This document shows, piece by piece, positions 41,469 through 48,617 of a stretch of 64,000 bases of DNA; the first letter of the stretch is position 1; the number at the start of each line of letters is the position of its first letter. This DNA is from Streptomyces musisoli (lineage in GTDB: Bacteria > Actinomycetota > Actinomycetes > Streptomycetales > Streptomycetaceae), in contig NZ_JAERRH010000005.1 of the NCBI RefSeq assembly GCF_016741855.1, positions 472,904-536,903 of the forward strand. The letters are read 5' to 3'. The notes beneath the pieces were generated by a model that was not told the origin of the DNA, searched no databases, and saw only the letters and a list, made by a program, of their open reading frames with translations. The position numbers were made by a program, and so were the translations under genes.

Positions 41469-42173
41469 TTGAGCCGCTCGGTTCTCGTCACCGGAGGCAA
41501 CCGGGGCATCGGCCTCGCCATCGCCCGCGCTTTCGCCGACGCCGGCGACAAGGTCGCGATCACGTACCGCTCGGGTGAGCCGCCGGCCGGCTTCCTGGCC
41601 GTCAAGTGCGACATCACCGACCCGGAGCAGGTGGAGCAGGCCTACAAGGAGATCGAGGACCAGCACGGTCCGGTCGAGGTCCTGATCGCCAACGCCGGCG
41701 TCACCAAGGACCAGCTCCTGATGCGCATGTCCGAGGACGACTTCACCTCGGTCATCGACACCAACCTCACGGGCACCTTCCGTGTCGTCAAGCGTGCCAA
41801 CCGCGGCATGCTGCGCGCCAAGAAGGGCCGCGTCATCCTGATCTCGTCCGTGGTCGGCCTGCTCGGCTCGGCGGGACAGGCGAACTACGCCGCCTCGAAG
41901 GCCGCCCTGGTCGGCTTCGCGCGTTCCCTCGCCCGCGAGCTGGGTTCGCGCAACCTCACCTTCAACGTCGTCGCGCCCGGCTTCGTCGACACCGACATGA
42001 CCAAGGCGCTCACCGACGAGCAGCGCGAGAACATCGTGTCTCAGGTGCCGCTCGGCCGTTACGCGCAGCCGGAGGAGATCGCCGCGACGGTGCGGTTCCT
42101 CGCCTCGGACGACGCCTCGTACATCACTGGAGCCGTCATCCCTGTTGACGGCGGACTGGGAATGGGTCACTGA
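41469..42173 (+). CDS. fabG: 3-oxoacyl-ACP reductase FabG
   Basis: NADPH-dependent ketoreductase of the fatty acid synthesis cycle. The 234-residue SDR has TGGNRGIGLAIARAF, IANAGVTKDQLLMRM, catalytic Ser in ISSVVGLLGSAGQ and YAASKAALVGFARSLA, ending ITGAVIPVDGGLGMGH. The TTG at 41469 has AAAGGGTGA 6 nt upstream and gives the length I recall for S. coelicolor FabG; a GTG at 41439 is the alternative. The fabI gene follows 5 bp later. Confidence 0.95.
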   Translation: MSRSVLVTGGNRGIGLAIARAFADAGDKVAITYRSGEPPAGFLAVKCDITDPEQVEQAYKEIEDQHGPVEVLIANAGVTKDQLLMRMSEDDFTSVIDTNLTGTFRVVKRANRGMLRAKKGRVILISSVVGLLGSAGQANYAASKAALVGFARSLARELGSRNLTFNVVAPGFVDTDMTKALTDEQRENIVSQVPLGRYAQPEEIAATVRFLASDDASYITGAVIPVDGGLGMGH

Positions 42174-42178
42174 TCACC

Positions 42179-42946
42179 ATGAGCGGAATTCTCGAGGGCA
42201 AGCGCATCCTGGTCACCGGTGTGCTGATGGAGTCCTCCATCGCCTTCCACGTCGCCAAGCTCGCCCAGGAGCAGGGCGCCGAGATCATCCTGACCGCGTT
42301 CCCGCGGCCCACGCTGACCGAGCGCATCGCCAAGAAGCTGCCGAAGCCGACCAAGGTCATCGAGCTGGACGTGACCAACGAGGAGCACCTCGGTCGCCTG
42401 GCCGACGTGGTCGGCGAGGAGCTGGGCGGGCTCGACGGCATCGTCCACTCCATCGGCTTCGCGCCGCAGGACGCGCTCGGCGGCAACTTCCTGAACACGC
42501 CGTTCGAGTCGGTGGCGACGGCCATGCACGTCTCGGCGTTCTCCCTGAAGTCGCTGACCATGGCCTGCCTGCCGCTGATGCAGAACGGCGGCTCCGTCGT
42601 CGGCCTCACCTTCGACGCCCAGTACGCCTGGCCGCAGTACGACTGGATGGGCCCGGCCAAGGCCGCCCTGGAGGCCACCAACCGCTACATGGCGCGCGAC
42701 CTGGGCAAGCAGAACATCCGCTGCAACCTCATCTCCGCGGGCCCGATCGGCTCCATGGCCGCCAAGTCCATCCCGGGCTTCGGCGAGCTGGCCTCCGTGT
42801 GGGACACCCGCTCCCCGCTGGAGTGGGACCTGAAGGACCCGGAGCCGGCGGGCAAGGGTGTCGTCGCCCTGCTGAGCGACTGGTTCCCGAAGACCACGGG
42901 CGAGATCATCCACGTCGACGGCGGTCTGCACGCCATCGGCGCCTGA
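42179..42946 (+). CDS. fabI: Enoyl-ACP reductase FabI/InhA
   Basis: NADH-dependent last step of the fatty acid elongation cycle and target of triclosan-like inhibitors. The 255-residue protein has GKRILVTGVLMESSIAFHVA, HSIGFAPQDALGGNF, and the catalytic Tyr-x6-Lys in YDWMGPAKAALEATNRYM, ending TGEIIHVDGGLHAIGA. ATG 5 bp after fabG, so one operon. Confidence 0.96.
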   Translation: MSGILEGKRILVTGVLMESSIAFHVAKLAQEQGAEIILTAFPRPTLTERIAKKLPKPTKVIELDVTNEEHLGRLADVVGEELGGLDGIVHSIGFAPQDALGGNFLNTPFESVATAMHVSAFSLKSLTMACLPLMQNGGSVVGLTFDAQYAWPQYDWMGPAKAALEATNRYMARDLGKQNIRCNLISAGPIGSMAAKSIPGFGELASVWDTRSPLEWDLKDPEPAGKGVVALLSDWFPKTTGEIIHVDGGLHAIGA

Positions 42947-42963
42947 TCCCCGCGAGGCCCACC

Positions 42964-43002
42964 GACGCCCCGTTCCCCGCCGCGAGCGGGGAGCGGGGCG
43001 TC
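42964..43002 (+). terminator. Terminator after fabI
   Basis: A 17-bp stem (42964-42980 with 42986-43002) has one G-T pair and the loop CGCGA, followed by GCCCTTTCG repeated twice. It ends the fabG-fabI unit. Confidence 0.82.
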
Positions 43003-43213
43003 GCCCTTTCGTCGCCCTTTCGTCGGCCTTGCACCGGCCCCTTGCACCGGACCTCCGGGTCGAATCCCGAAGGCACCGGGGCGTCGGGGCGACGGCCGGC
43101 GGGCCATGTCACCCGTTCGGCTCACCGGCCGGGCCGCCGCCGCGGCGACGGCGCACCCTGGATTACGCCTTCCCCCGCACGTCCCTCCCCAGCCCGGCCG
43201 AGGAGGTCCCCTT

Positions 43214-43564
43214 GTGCGCCTGCCCCGCAGCCTGGCCCCGGTGACCGTGGCCCTGACCCTCGTCCTGTCGCTGCCGTACGACGCGCTGCCCCACACGCGC
43301 GTGAGCGACGGCAAGCAGCCCCCGCCGAGCCGGTTCGGCGCCTCGTGCCGTACGAGCGTCCGCGGCTCCCACGTGGAGACCTACTGCCACAACCCCTATG
43401 TCGACATCGACCGCGTGCGGCTGCACATCGAGTGCGCTCGCTGGTGGGACATCGACACCGACGGCGCCCCGGTGGACGTCGGGCCCGCCATGACCGTCCG
43501 GCTCACCGGCCGGTGCTGGAAGGAGATCCGCTCGGTCTGGATCAGCCACCAGAAGGCGCGCTGA
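43214..43564 (+). CDS. Secreted small hypothetical protein
   Basis: A 116-residue protein with a signal peptide (VRLPRSLAPVTVALTLVLSL, about residues 1-22) and a mature domain with four cysteines (ASCRTSVRGSHVETYCHN, ECARWW and GRCWKE), probably two disulphides. The function is unknown. The GTG at 43214 has GGAGG 7 nt upstream. Its 3' end overlaps the convergent GntR gene by 23 bp. Confidence 0.82.
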   Translation: MRLPRSLAPVTVALTLVLSLPYDALPHTRVSDGKQPPPSRFGASCRTSVRGSHVETYCHNPYVDIDRVRLHIECARWWDIDTDGAPVDVGPAMTVRLTGRCWKEIRSVWISHQKAR

Positions 43565-44234
43565 ACCGCCCCCGGTCGCACAGGAAGGGGTAGCTCGCGG
43601 CCTCCTCCGCCGCCGCGTCCGCGTCCCCCGCGCGGATCGCCTCCAGCAGGCGCGTGTGGTCCATGTGCGTCTCCGGCCTCAGCTCCGCCCCGACGTCCGC
43701 GCGCAGCCAGTCCCGCAGCACCTCGCCCAGGTCGGCGTACATCGCCGTCATCACGTCGTTGTGGGAGGCGGCCACCACGGCCAGGTGGAAGGTGGCGTCG
43801 GCCGTCACGAAGGGCTCCGCCTCACCCTTCTCCCACGCCTCCTCGCGCCGCGCGAGCAGCGCGTCCAGCTGCTTCAGGTCCTTCTCGGTGCGCCGCTGTG
43901 CGGCCAGCTTCGCCGCGGCCGACTCCAGCGTGGAACGCAGCTCGGCGATGTGCCGCGGGTCGGCGTCGGCGAAGCGGCGGTGCATCACGCCGGCCAGCTC
44001 GCTCGTGGCCACGACGTACGTGCCCGAGCCCTGGCGGATGTCCAGCAGACCGTTGTGCGCGAGGGCGCGGACGGCCTCACGGACGGTGTTGCGGGCGACA
44101 CCGAGCTGCTCGACCAGTTCCGGCTCGGTCGGGATGCGGGAGCCGACCGGCCACTCGCCGGACGTGATCTGGTTGCGCAGTTCGGCGATGACCTGCTCGG
44201 ACAGCGCCGAACGGCGCGGGTGGCTCAAGGGCAT
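43542..44234 (-). CDS. GntR/FadR-type (FCD) transcriptional regulator
   Basis: A 230-residue regulator. The N-terminal winged helix reads LSEQVIAELRNQITSGEWPV and ELVEQLGVARNTVREAVRAL, followed by an FCD ligand-binding domain with ELRSTLESAAAKLAA, FHLAVVAASHNDVM and MDHTRLLEAIRAGDADAA. The ATG at 44234 has GAAGGTG 5 nt upstream. It is divergent from an MFS exporter gene with an inverted repeat over that gene's -10 region, so it probably controls the exporter. Confidence 0.92.
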   Translation of the reverse strand: MPLSHPRRSALSEQVIAELRNQITSGEWPVGSRIPTEPELVEQLGVARNTVREAVRALAHNGLLDIRQGSGTYVVATSELAGVMHRRFADADPRHIAELRSTLESAAAKLAAQRRTEKDLKQLDALLARREEAWEKGEAEPFVTADATFHLAVVAASHNDVMTAMYADLGEVLRDWLRADVGAELRPETHMDHTRLLEAIRAGDADAAAEEAASYPFLCDRGRFSAPSGG

Positions 44235-44313
44235 GGCACACCTTCGCACGGGAGACCCGGACCAGTGGACACCGGGCACGGGCCATGAACGCCGGGAGTG
44301 GACACGCAATCAT

Positions 44314-44332
44314 CCCATGATTCTATGATGGG
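44314..44332 (+). promoter_or_regulatory. Inverted repeat overlapping the leaderless MFS promoter
   Basis: CCCATGAT (44314-44321), TCT, ATGATGGG (44325-44332): a dyad with 7 of 8 pairs matching. TATGAT (44324-44329) is a good -10, ending 7 bp before the MFS ATG at 44337, so the message would be leaderless. Repressor bound here would block the promoter; the GntR regulator is the obvious candidate. Confidence 0.6.
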
Positions 44333-44336
44333 TCTC

Positions 44337-45653
44337 ATGGCTAGTGAGGAAACCCGGATCGTGGAGACCCGTACGGCGATGTCACCGACCGAACGCGGCA
44401 GGGCCGCCGAGACCAGCGCATCCGGGACGACCCCGGGTGCGGGCCGCACGCGCGCGTGGGCGACCCGGCTGGTCGTCGCCGGCATCGTGCTGTCCGCGGT
44501 GAACCTCCGCCCGGCCATCACGAGCCTCGGCGCCCTCCTGGAGGAGGTCCGCGACGGGCTCGGCATGAGCGGCAGCGTGGCCGGAGTGCTCACCTCCGTG
44601 CCCCCGCTCTGCTTCGCCGTCTTCGGGGTCACCGCGCCCCGCCTGGCACGCCGCTTCGGACCGGCCGCCGTGGTGTGCGCCGGCATGGCCGCCATCACCG
44701 CCGGCCTGCTCATACGCCCGTACGTCGGCAACACGGCCGGATTCCTGGCCGCCAGCGCCCTCGCCCTGATGGGCATCGCCGTCAGCAACGTCCTGATGCC
44801 CGTCATCGTCAAGCGCTGGTTCCCGGACCGGGTCGGCTCCATGACCGGCCTGTACTCGATGGCTCTCGCCCTCGGGACCTCGCTCGCCGCCGCGGTGACC
44901 GTCCCCGTGACCGACGCCCTCGGCGGCAGCTGGCAGTCCGGCCTCGCCGTGTGGGCGGCCGTCGCCGCCGTCGCCGTCCTGCCCTGGCTGCCACTGGTCC
45001 GGGACCGCGGTACCCGCGCCGCCCGGCCGCAGGAGCCCGTGCGCGGTGCTGCGGAACAGCAGGCTCCGCTGCGCATGACCCGCAGCCGCACCGCCTGGGC
45101 GCTCGCCGTGTTCTTCGGCCTCCAGGCCACGGCCGCCTACATCACGATGGGCTGGATGCCGCAGATCTTCCGCGACGCCGGCGTACCGGCCGGCACCGCG
45201 GGCGTGCTGCTCGCCGTGACCATGGTGATGGGCGTGCCGCTCGCCTTCGTCATCCCGCGGGTCGCCACGCGGCTGCCCCACCAGGGCCCGATCGTGCTGG
45301 CCCTGGGCGCCTGCGGCCTCGCCGGATACGCCGGGCTGTACTTCGCCCCGGCCGGCGGCGCCTGGGCGTGGGCCCTGCTGCTCGGCGTCTCCAACTGCGC
45401 CTTCCCGCTCGCCCTGACGATGGTCGGTATGCGGGCCCGCAGCGGTCCCGGCGTGGCCCAGCTGTCCGCGTTCGCCCAGAGCACCGGCTATCTGCTCTCC
45501 ATCCCCGGCCCGCTGCTGGTCGGCGTGCTCTACCAGCAGAGCGGCGGCTGGGGGCTGCCGATCGCCCTCATGGCGGCCCTGATGGTGCCGCAGATGGCGG
45601 TGGGCTTCCTGGCGGGCCGCGACCGCACGGTCGAGGACGAGGCGACGCGCTGA
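44337..45653 (+). CDS. MFS transporter of the CynX/NimT type
   Basis: A 438-residue permease with 12 membrane helices. The N-terminal segment NLRPAITSLGALLEEV and the first loop APRLARRFGPA are those of the CynX/NimT (cyanate/2-nitroimidazole) family. The substrate is unknown. The ATG at 44337 lacks a ribosome site but has TATGAT 7 nt upstream. Divergent from the GntR gene. Confidence 0.92.
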   Translation: MASEETRIVETRTAMSPTERGRAAETSASGTTPGAGRTRAWATRLVVAGIVLSAVNLRPAITSLGALLEEVRDGLGMSGSVAGVLTSVPPLCFAVFGVTAPRLARRFGPAAVVCAGMAAITAGLLIRPYVGNTAGFLAASALALMGIAVSNVLMPVIVKRWFPDRVGSMTGLYSMALALGTSLAAAVTVPVTDALGGSWQSGLAVWAAVAAVAVLPWLPLVRDRGTRAARPQEPVRGAAEQQAPLRMTRSRTAWALAVFFGLQATAAYITMGWMPQIFRDAGVPAGTAGVLLAVTMVMGVPLAFVIPRVATRLPHQGPIVLALGACGLAGYAGLYFAPAGGAWAWALLLGVSNCAFPLALTMVGMRARSGPGVAQLSAFAQSTGYLLSIPGPLLVGVLYQQSGGWGLPIALMAALMVPQMAVGFLAGRDRTVEDEATR

Positions 45654-45710
45654 ACCGGCGCCGGGAGCCCCTGGCGCCGCCGGAGCCGGGCGGAGTGCGA
45701 GACTGGGCGC

Positions 45711-45830
45711 ATGCAGCCTGTGCTCGACCCGAACCCCAAGAACGGCCAGAAGAAGATGCTGCTCATCTTCGGCTCGTTCCTCGCCATCTTCGTGATCATC
45801 GCCATCGTGGCGACCATCGCCTCCCCCTGA
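45711..45830 (+). CDS. 39-residue single-helix membrane protein
   Basis: A complete ATG-to-TGA frame reading MQPVLDPNPKNGQKK, followed by one hydrophobic helix (LLIFGSFLAIFVIIAIVATI). The polar, Lys-containing N-terminus would be cytoplasmic. Codon third positions follow the Streptomyces bias. It lies 57 bp after the MFS gene and before an 11-bp hairpin. Function unknown; possibly a small stress or cell-division membrane protein. Confidence 0.7.
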   Translation: MQPVLDPNPKNGQKKMLLIFGSFLAIFVIIAIVATIASP

Positions 45831-45907
45831 CGGCGGCCCCTCCCGGCTCCCCGGCTCCCCGGCCCTCCCGTGCCACCCGTTCGCCCGGTCTGTCCGGTTC
45901 GCCCGGT

Positions 45908-45933
45908 GGATGGTGGGGCTGACCCCACCATCC
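45908..45933 (+). terminator. 11-bp perfect hairpin terminator
   Basis: GGATGGTGGGG (45908-45918) pairs with CCCCACCATCC (45923-45933) over the loop CTGA, 78 bp after the small membrane gene. It probably ends the MFS transcript. Confidence 0.75.
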
Positions 45934-45939
45934 CCTAGG

Positions 45940-45957
45940 GGGTCAGGGTCAGGGTCA
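45940..45957. repeat. Three tandem GGGTCA units
   Basis: Exact tandem GGGTCA copies at 45940, 45946 and 45952 lie between the terminator and the next gene, 105 bp before its ATG. They could be a direct-repeat activator site for the next promoter. Confidence 0.6.
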
Positions 45958-46010
45958 ACTGGGTGGAACTCCGGATGGGTTGGCGGCCCCGGATTCCGTA
46001 GCTTCGAGAT

Positions 46011-46031
46011 GTGACCGCACCAGGCGGTCAC
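46011..46031 (+). promoter_or_regulatory. 8-bp hairpin before the small membrane gene
   Basis: GTGACCGC (46011-46018) pairs with GCGGTCAC (46024-46031) over ACCAG, 30 bp before the ATG at 46062. It is either an operator or a leader hairpin; TAGCTT lies just upstream (45999-46004). Confidence 0.45.
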
Positions 46032-46061
46032 GGACCCGCTCGAAGACCCACGGAGGCGACC

Positions 46062-46268
46062 ATGCCGGCCCGCACCCACTACCGGCCCCACCCGGCGACC
46101 ACGGGCGGCGTCGACATCCGGCTGCCCTGGTGGGCGCTCGCCCTGCCCGCCCTCGCGTTCATGGTGCTGCTCGCGCTGATAATGAACCCGTCGGACGCCC
46201 ACGCGGCGAGCGGCGACCCGGCGATCGCCCGCCTCCTCGAGCGCGCCCAGCAGCTCCTCGCGCGCTGA
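46062..46268 (+). CDS. Small single-helix membrane or exported protein
   Basis: A 68-residue protein. Polar basic N-terminus, one hydrophobic helix (about 23-40, WWALALPALAFMVLLALI) and a C-terminal amphipathic segment ending RLLERAQQLLAR. The helix is followed by SDAHAASG, which could be a signal-peptidase site, so the product may be exported. ATG at 46062 with GGAGG 6 nt upstream. Function unknown. Confidence 0.78.
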   Translation: MPARTHYRPHPATTGGVDIRLPWWALALPALAFMVLLALIMNPSDAHAASGDPAIARLLERAQQLLAR

Positions 46269-46346
46269 CGGCGAGCCCCCTCGCGCGGTGAATCCGCATG
46301 TCAACTCCCTGCGCCGGGTGGCCTGTTTCATGCGAAGCTGGGTCCC

Positions 46347-46865
46347 ATGAGCGTCGCAGAACCCCGCAGGATCGTCCTCTTCCGGCATGCGAAAGCCGAC
46401 TGGCCCCAGGTCTCCGACCACGAGCGCCCGCTCGCCGAGCGGGGCCGTACGGACGCCGCAGTCGCCGGACGCAAGCTGGCCGACACCGGCATCACCTTCG
46501 ACCTGGCCCTGTGCTCCACGGCGACCCGCACCCGCGAGACCTGGAAGCTCGCCGTCCACGAGCTGGCACACCGGCCGAAAACCGTCTACGAGGAGCGGGT
46601 CTACGAGGCCTCGCCCGGCGAGCTGATCGCCGTGCTCGACGAGCTCCCCGACGACGTCCGGAGCGTGATCCTGATCGGCCACAACCCGGGCGTGCACGGA
46701 CTCGCCGACATCCTGGCCGGCTCGGCAGAGGGCGATGCCCGCGAACGGATGAACCGGCGCGGCTTCCCCGCCGCCGGCTTCGCCCTGCTGTCGTTCGACG
46801 GCCCCTGGAAGGGCGTCGAGCCCGGCGTGGCCACACTCATGGACTACTGGGCCCCCTCCGAGTGA
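46347..46865 (+). CDS. SixA-like histidine phosphatase family protein
   Basis: A 172-residue protein of the histidine phosphatase (phosphoglycerate-mutase) superfamily. The catalytic motif is LFRHAKADWP near the N-terminus, with CSTATRTRETW and the second His in VILIGHNPGVHGLAD. In E. coli SixA is a phosphohistidine phosphatase. Short length and motif fit the SixA group; substrate not determined. ATG at 46347. Confidence 0.92.
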   Translation: MSVAEPRRIVLFRHAKADWPQVSDHERPLAERGRTDAAVAGRKLADTGITFDLALCSTATRTRETWKLAVHELAHRPKTVYEERVYEASPGELIAVLDELPDDVRSVILIGHNPGVHGLADILAGSAEGDARERMNRRGFPAAGFALLSFDGPWKGVEPGVATLMDYWAPSE

Positions 46866-46892
46866 TCCGGCGCCGACCGGGTCACTGAACGG

Positions 46893-46933
46893 CGCGAGGG
46901 CCCGGCATCCCCATAGGCTGCCGGGCCCTCGCG
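46893..46933. terminator. Bidirectional terminator between sixA-like gene and serB
   Basis: GCGAGGGCCCGGCA (46894-46907) pairs perfectly with TGCCGGGCCCTCGC (46919-46932) across an 11-nt loop; one further base pair extends it to 46893/46933. It lies between two convergent genes. Confidence 0.85.
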
Positions 46934-46991
46934 GCGGCCGGCAGGGGCCTGGCCGGTCCGAGCCTCGTCGTGCGCGGCGGACCGTTCCCGC

Positions 46992-48215
46992 TCAGCCCTC
47001 GTCGTGCGTGTCGGCGGCCTCGACCTCTTCCCGGGTGACGCCGAGGAGGTACAGGACGGTGTCGAGGAAGGGGAAGTTCACCGCCGTGTGCGCCGCCTCC
47101 CGGACCACCGGCTTGGCGTTGAAGGCCACGCCCAGGCCCGCCGCGTTCAGCATGTCCAGGTCGTTGGCGCCGTCGCCGATCGCCACCGTCTGGGCCAGCG
47201 GCACCCCGGCCTCCGCGGCGAACCGGCGCAGCAGGCGCGCCTTGCCCGCCCGGTCCACGATCTCGCCGGTGACCCGGCCGGTCAGCTTGCCGTCGACGAT
47301 CTCCAGCGTGTTGGCCTGCGCGAAGTCCAGGCCCAGCCGCTCCTGAAGGTCGTCGGTGACCTGGGTGAACCCACCAGAGACCACACCCACTTGGTAGCCG
47401 AGCCGCTTCAGGGTGCGGATCAGGGTACGCGCGCCCGGCGTCAGCCGGACCTGCTCCCGCACCTTCTCCACCACCGACGCGTCCAGCCCCTTCAGCAGCG
47501 CCACACGCGCGTGCAGCGACTGCTCGAAGTCCAGCTCCCCGCGCATCGCCGCCGCCGTCACCCCGGCGACCTGGTCCTCGCAGCCGGCGTGCGCGGCGAA
47601 CAGCTCGATGACCTCGTCCTGGATCAGGGTCGAGTCCACGTCCATGACCACCAGCCGCTGGGCCCGCCGGTGCAGTCCCGCCGAGACCACGGCGATGTCG
47701 ACACCCAGTGCCGCGGCGTCGGAGACCAGGGCCGTGCGCAGCGGTTCGGTCTCCACGCCGGACACCGCGAACTCCACTGCCGTCACGGGGTACTTGGCGA
47801 GCCTGAAGATACGGTCGATGTTGCCGCCGGCCTTCGCGATCCGGCCGGCGATCGCGGCCGTCGACTCGGCGGTGAGCGGATGGCCGAGGACGGTCACCAG
47901 AGAGCGACCGAGTCCGCGCGGACGGTTGTCGCCGTGTCCCGAGATGATCTCCGCCTGCATCTTCATCGACTCGGCCCAGCTGTGCACGGTGGCCCGCAGA
48001 TCACCCTCCAGGCCGGCCGGCGGCTGCGTCACCAGCACGCACAGCACCAGGCGGCCCCGGGTGACGACCTGCTCGATGTCGACCACGTCGACGAGGAAGG
48101 CCGCGAGGGTGTCGAAGAGGCCCGCCGTGATGCCCGGCTGGTCCTTGCCGAAGATCTTGACAAGGAGGGTGGGGACCTCGGAGGTCTGCGAAACGGAGGT
48201 CTGCGAAGCGCTCAT
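46992..48215 (-). CDS. serB: Phosphoserine phosphatase SerB with N-terminal ACT domains
   Basis: Last step of serine synthesis. The 407-residue protein starts with ACT-like domains (LLVKIFGKDQPGITAGLF, then SLVTVLGHPLTAE). The HAD phosphatase domain has motif I DVDSTLIQDEVIELFA, motif II VVSGGFTQV and motif IV AIGDGANDLDMLNAAGLG. Start at ATG 48215; upstream codons are noise. The ACT domains suggest amino acid feedback. Confidence 0.96.
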   Translation of the reverse strand: MSASQTSVSQTSEVPTLLVKIFGKDQPGITAGLFDTLAAFLVDVVDIEQVVTRGRLVLCVLVTQPPAGLEGDLRATVHSWAESMKMQAEIISGHGDNRPRGLGRSLVTVLGHPLTAESTAAIAGRIAKAGGNIDRIFRLAKYPVTAVEFAVSGVETEPLRTALVSDAAALGVDIAVVSAGLHRRAQRLVVMDVDSTLIQDEVIELFAAHAGCEDQVAGVTAAAMRGELDFEQSLHARVALLKGLDASVVEKVREQVRLTPGARTLIRTLKRLGYQVGVVSGGFTQVTDDLQERLGLDFAQANTLEIVDGKLTGRVTGEIVDRAGKARLLRRFAAEAGVPLAQTVAIGDGANDLDMLNAAGLGVAFNAKPVVREAAHTAVNFPFLDTVLYLLGVTREEVEAADTHDEG

Positions 48216-48462
48216 GGTGTCACCACCGTATCCGGCACCCAGTGCCGTCCGCCGCCGAGGTCCGCCTGACGGACACGGAACAATGGGTGGCGGGCCGGTG
48301 TCAGGAACCTTTCCGCCGGGAATCGGCGCGGCACGCCTCGCGGCGGACACCGTCCCGCCTTCACCACGAGCGTGCCACGGCGGGCCGACGACGGCGATCC
48401 CCGGGGACCAGAGCGCGTACGGATCCCGTCGGCCGCGCCCAGCTGGTCATGCGGCCCGACGC

Positions 48463-48616
48463 GCGTGCCGAGCCCTGGCCGTCCCGGCCTGGCGGGCGTG
48501 CCGATCCCTGGTCGTCGCGGCCTGGCGTGCGTACCGGTCCCTGGCCGTCCCGGCCTCGCGTGCGTGCCGATCCCTGGGTACGGGTGCCGGCGTGCGTGCC
48601 GATCCCTGGCCGTCCG
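48463..48616. repeat. 33-bp minisatellite directly after the streptophobe stop
   Basis: Five units (starts 48463, 48496, 48529, 48562, 48594; period 33, 33, 33, 32) share GCGTGCCGATCCCTGGCCGT-type sequence. The array ends 1 bp from the stop codon (48618-48620) of the streptophobe gene. It lies in the 402-bp gap after it and before the serB promoter region (48216-48462), which holds nothing else recognised. Confidence 0.92.
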
Positions 48617-48617
48617 C

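Noticed and set aside
44382..46697. 771-residue minus-strand frame opposite the MFS gene
   Set aside because: Antisense noise from high third-position GC content; no start context or motif.
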